Part shown: positions 7,210-8,669 of the stretch, piece by piece | How the letters are laid out: every line of letters begins with the position of its first letter | Position numbering within the stretch: the first letter of the stretch is position 1 | DNA from: Puniceicoccales bacterium | GTDB lineage: Bacteria > Verrucomicrobiota > Verrucomicrobiia > Opitutales > LL51 | Reading direction: 5' to 3' | DNA length: 8,669 nt | Assembly (NCBI GenBank): GCA_031290315.1 | Contig: JAITNS010000025.1 | Span: forward strand, 1-8,669 | Notes under the pieces: model-generated | Databases searched by the model: none | What the model saw: only the letters and a program-made list of their open reading frames with translations | What the model was told of the DNA's origin: nothing | Position numbers and translations under genes: made by a program

Positions 7210-8407
7210 TAGGAAAGTCATTGTCCTTATATCTATTATTACTTTTTATGTGGGAGCGATTTTAGGAGAGTTATCGAATCATTGGGAAGCGCAGATTGAA
7301 GCGATTAAGCAACTAGAAATAAATGGTGATTTATCGGAGGCGGAAGATGCGGGTAAGATTTTATTGGAGCATATGGAGGGTGACCGGACGCATTTGCTAG
7401 AATTATTGGGAGATATTTGCATTAAAAGGAAACATTATCGTCGGGCTGCCGATTACTATTTGCAAGCTAAAGAAGTAAGTGATGTAAGTGAAGCAAAACG
7501 CTATCTTGTTATCGCTGCCGATGCCTATTATTGTAATAAAGATTATACATTAGCGGCAGCGATTTATTGGGAGCGCTATCGTTTAGAAGCGGATGATGAG
7601 ATTTTATTTCGTTACGGGACAGCATTACTGCATGGGAATACGTGGAAAGAGACAGAGCCATTAGCATTTCAGAATAAGCGTATTCAGGCGAAGTTTGACT
7701 GGAATTGTGCGGCAGATGCCTATAGGGAAAATGATTTAGAGAAAGCATGTCGCTATTTACGGCCATGGATAGAGGAGGGGATCTTAGGGCTATCGGCGTG
7801 CTATTTTTACGCGCAGGTCCAATATCGCTTAGGTAATATGGAAGAAGCGCAACGATTGATAGAGTTTGGGAGACATTATTATATTGAGGAGAGTGGGGAA
7901 AAATATTACGAGAAGTTATTGCAGTTACAATTGCGAATTGCGATTGAACGGGGAGATAGAAAGATAGCGGAGGGAATAGAGTCCTTATTAGGGGAGAAGG
8001 AGAGCCATGATATGGGAAAAATATTATTAGAAAAAGTGATGGGATTACGAGCCATTGGGAGATATGGAGAAGCGTTGGCGATATTGGAGGAATTGGGGTG
8101 TTATTTACCGGATGAGGCGCGCTATTTGCGGGGTGAAATTTATTTAGAGAGTGGCAGAGGAGTAGGGGGAGCGTTGGAAGTATTTAAGGAATTAGGGAAG
8201 GGAGTAGGGCGAATGGGATATATAGGGTGTTTAAGGGAGGCGGATTTGGAGTGTTATTTGGGGAATTTTTCGAGGGCGGAGAAGATTTACGAGGAAATGC
8301 AGCGTGCAATAGAAGGAGCAGATTGGATGGAGCAGAAAGAAATGGTCAGGGAATACTTGGAGAAGAAGATCATACGGAGTAAATTGGGCCAAGGGCAAGC
8401 TAAATAG
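7169..8407 (+). CDS. Membrane-anchored or exported TPR-type repeat protein
   Basis: A short basic N-terminus (SRSLGCNRK) is followed by one hydrophobic segment, [17 protein letters not shown], about residues 17-33. That is a signal anchor or uncleaved signal peptide, which would place the rest outside the cytoplasm. The remainder is almost all helical with TPR-like spacing, for example [25 protein letters not shown] and [22 protein letters not shown], plus further helix pairs near [16 protein letters not shown] and [15 protein letters not shown]. Several units are degenerate. Such proteins act as scaffolds; the partner is unknown. ATG 7169 is chosen, overlapping clpX by 41 bases. TTG 7160 and GTG 7250 are alternatives. 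An AGGA at 7211-7214, just past the clpX stop, sits five bases before an in-frame ATT (7220), which would give a start right at the hydrophobic segment. The 3' third is strikingly purine-rich (GGG, GAG, GGA codons). The gene is real; its function is unassigned. Confidence 0.85.
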   Translation: MQCNTLNSRSLGCNRKVIVLISIITFYVGAILGELSNHWEAQIEAIKQLEINGDLSEAEDAGKILLEHMEGDRTHLLELLGDICIKRKHYRRAADYYLQAKEVSDVSEAKRYLVIAADAYYCNKDYTLAAAIYWERYRLEADDEILFRYGTALLHGNTWKETEPLAFQNKRIQAKFDWNCAADAYRENDLEKACRYLRPWIEEGILGLSACYFYAQVQYRLGNMEEAQRLIEFGRHYYIEESGEKYYEKLLQLQLRIAIERGDRKIAEGIESLLGEKESHDMGKILLEKVMGLRAIGRYGEALAILEELGCYLPDEARYLRGEIYLESGRGVGGALEVFKELGKGVGRMGYIGCLREADLECYLGNFSRAEKIYEEMQRAIEGADWMEQKEMVREYLEKKIIRSKLGQGQAK

Positions 8408-8501
8408 TTTCGGTATTTTTATAAATGATTGATAAATGAGTTGATTTAGTCGCTAGGGTCAATCGTCCGTAGAATGTTCACTTATATCATCATCTAGCCT
8501 T

Positions 8502-8669
8502 TTAATCATCTGCACTATCGCCGATAGGGTCGTCGTCGGGATCAGAAACCTCGCCGCTGTTGTGGGCGTCGCTGAGACCAGAAACCTCGCCGCCGCTGGG
8601 GGCGTCCCAGTCGATGGCATCAGAAAGACGCTCCCCTGGATCAGAAAGACCCGTAAAACTCATACCCAA
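8502..8669 (-). CDS. C-terminal end of an acidic, repeat-containing protein (partial)
   Basis: Read leftwards from the window edge, the frame is open for 55 codons to a TAA at 8504-8502. The peptide is rich in Asp, Ser, Gly and Glu, with recurring GEVSG, GEVSDP, GLSDP and RLSDA motifs, and ends in DDDPIGDSADD. An ATG at 8663-8661 could start a 53-residue protein, but the edge hides any ribosome site, and the frame is still open, so this is more likely the tail of a longer gene. Indels between repeat units are multiples of three bases, which supports translation in this frame. The G+C content is visibly higher than in neighbouring genes. No function can be assigned. The gene is convergent with the TPR gene. 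Confidence 0.55.
   Translation of the reverse strand: MGMSFTGLSDPGERLSDAIDWDAPSGGEVSGLSDAHNSGEVSDPDDDPIGDSADD
8541..8669 (-). repeat. Degenerate in-frame repeats in the acidic tail
   Basis: Copies of a block beginning ATCAGAAA or ACCAGAAA on the + strand start at 8541, 8577, 8619 and 8640, with spacings of 36, 42 and 21 bases. The first two copies share ATC/ACC-AGAAACCTCGCCGC and a GGGCGTC further on. On the coding (-) strand the blocks give GEVSD, GEVSG, RLSD and GLSD. All spacings preserve the reading frame. Confidence 0.75.

Noticed and set aside
8408..8501. Terminator between the TPR gene and the convergent partial gene
   Set aside because: I found no stem-loop with a T-run on either strand, only the short direct repeat ATAAATGA.

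Overview
The window holds the edge of an accessory region followed by a tightly packed housekeeping cluster from an AT-rich bacterial genome. The SecA protein points to the PVC group (Chlamydiota/Verrucomicrobiota). It has the motif [10 protein letters not shown] where many bacteria have GRSGRQGDPG, a long insertion between the DEID box and the MTGT motif, and no C-terminal zinc finger. The AT-rich gaps, homopolymer runs and a duplicated gene end would suit a host-associated member, but that is inference and no species can be named.

Left part (1-2104): a + strand gene, open at the left edge, encodes a calcineurin-like metallophosphoesterase. It is preceded by at least five in-frame 57-bp repeats that encode a basic 19-residue unit. 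A tRNA-Ser(GCU) with encoded CCA lies convergently on the - strand, with a plausible promoter. The next 650 bases carry no convincing gene. They contain a short stretch resembling the 3' end of the phosphoesterase gene, a weak hairpin with a T-run, and a palindrome and TTGACA box ahead of the next gene.

Middle (2105-3035): a small gene encodes a secreted protein of unknown family. Its stop codon lies at the start of the second copy of an imperfect 40-bp tandem duplication. A 259-base gap with a short stem-loop and a weak promoter candidate leads to secA.

Right part (3036-8407): secA, clpX and a membrane-anchored TPR-type protein gene overlap end to start on the + strand and probably form one operon. 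SecA drives protein export, ClpX unfolds substrates (with ClpP, which is not in the window), and the third protein probably sits at the membrane facing the periplasm. Joint transcription is inferred from the overlaps. A functional link between the three is not shown.

Right edge (8408-8669): after a 94-base gap with no clear terminator hairpin, the C-terminal end of a - strand gene runs in from outside the window. It encodes a low-complexity acidic tail (Asp, Ser, Gly rich) in DNA clearly richer in G+C than its surroundings.

I see no CRISPR array, no transposase or integrase, no rRNA, and no recognisable defence or secondary-metabolite system. The most unusual elements are the repeat-phosphoesterase fusion, the duplicated 3' end of the secreted-protein gene, the secA-clpX-TPR cluster and the acidic GC-rich tail.
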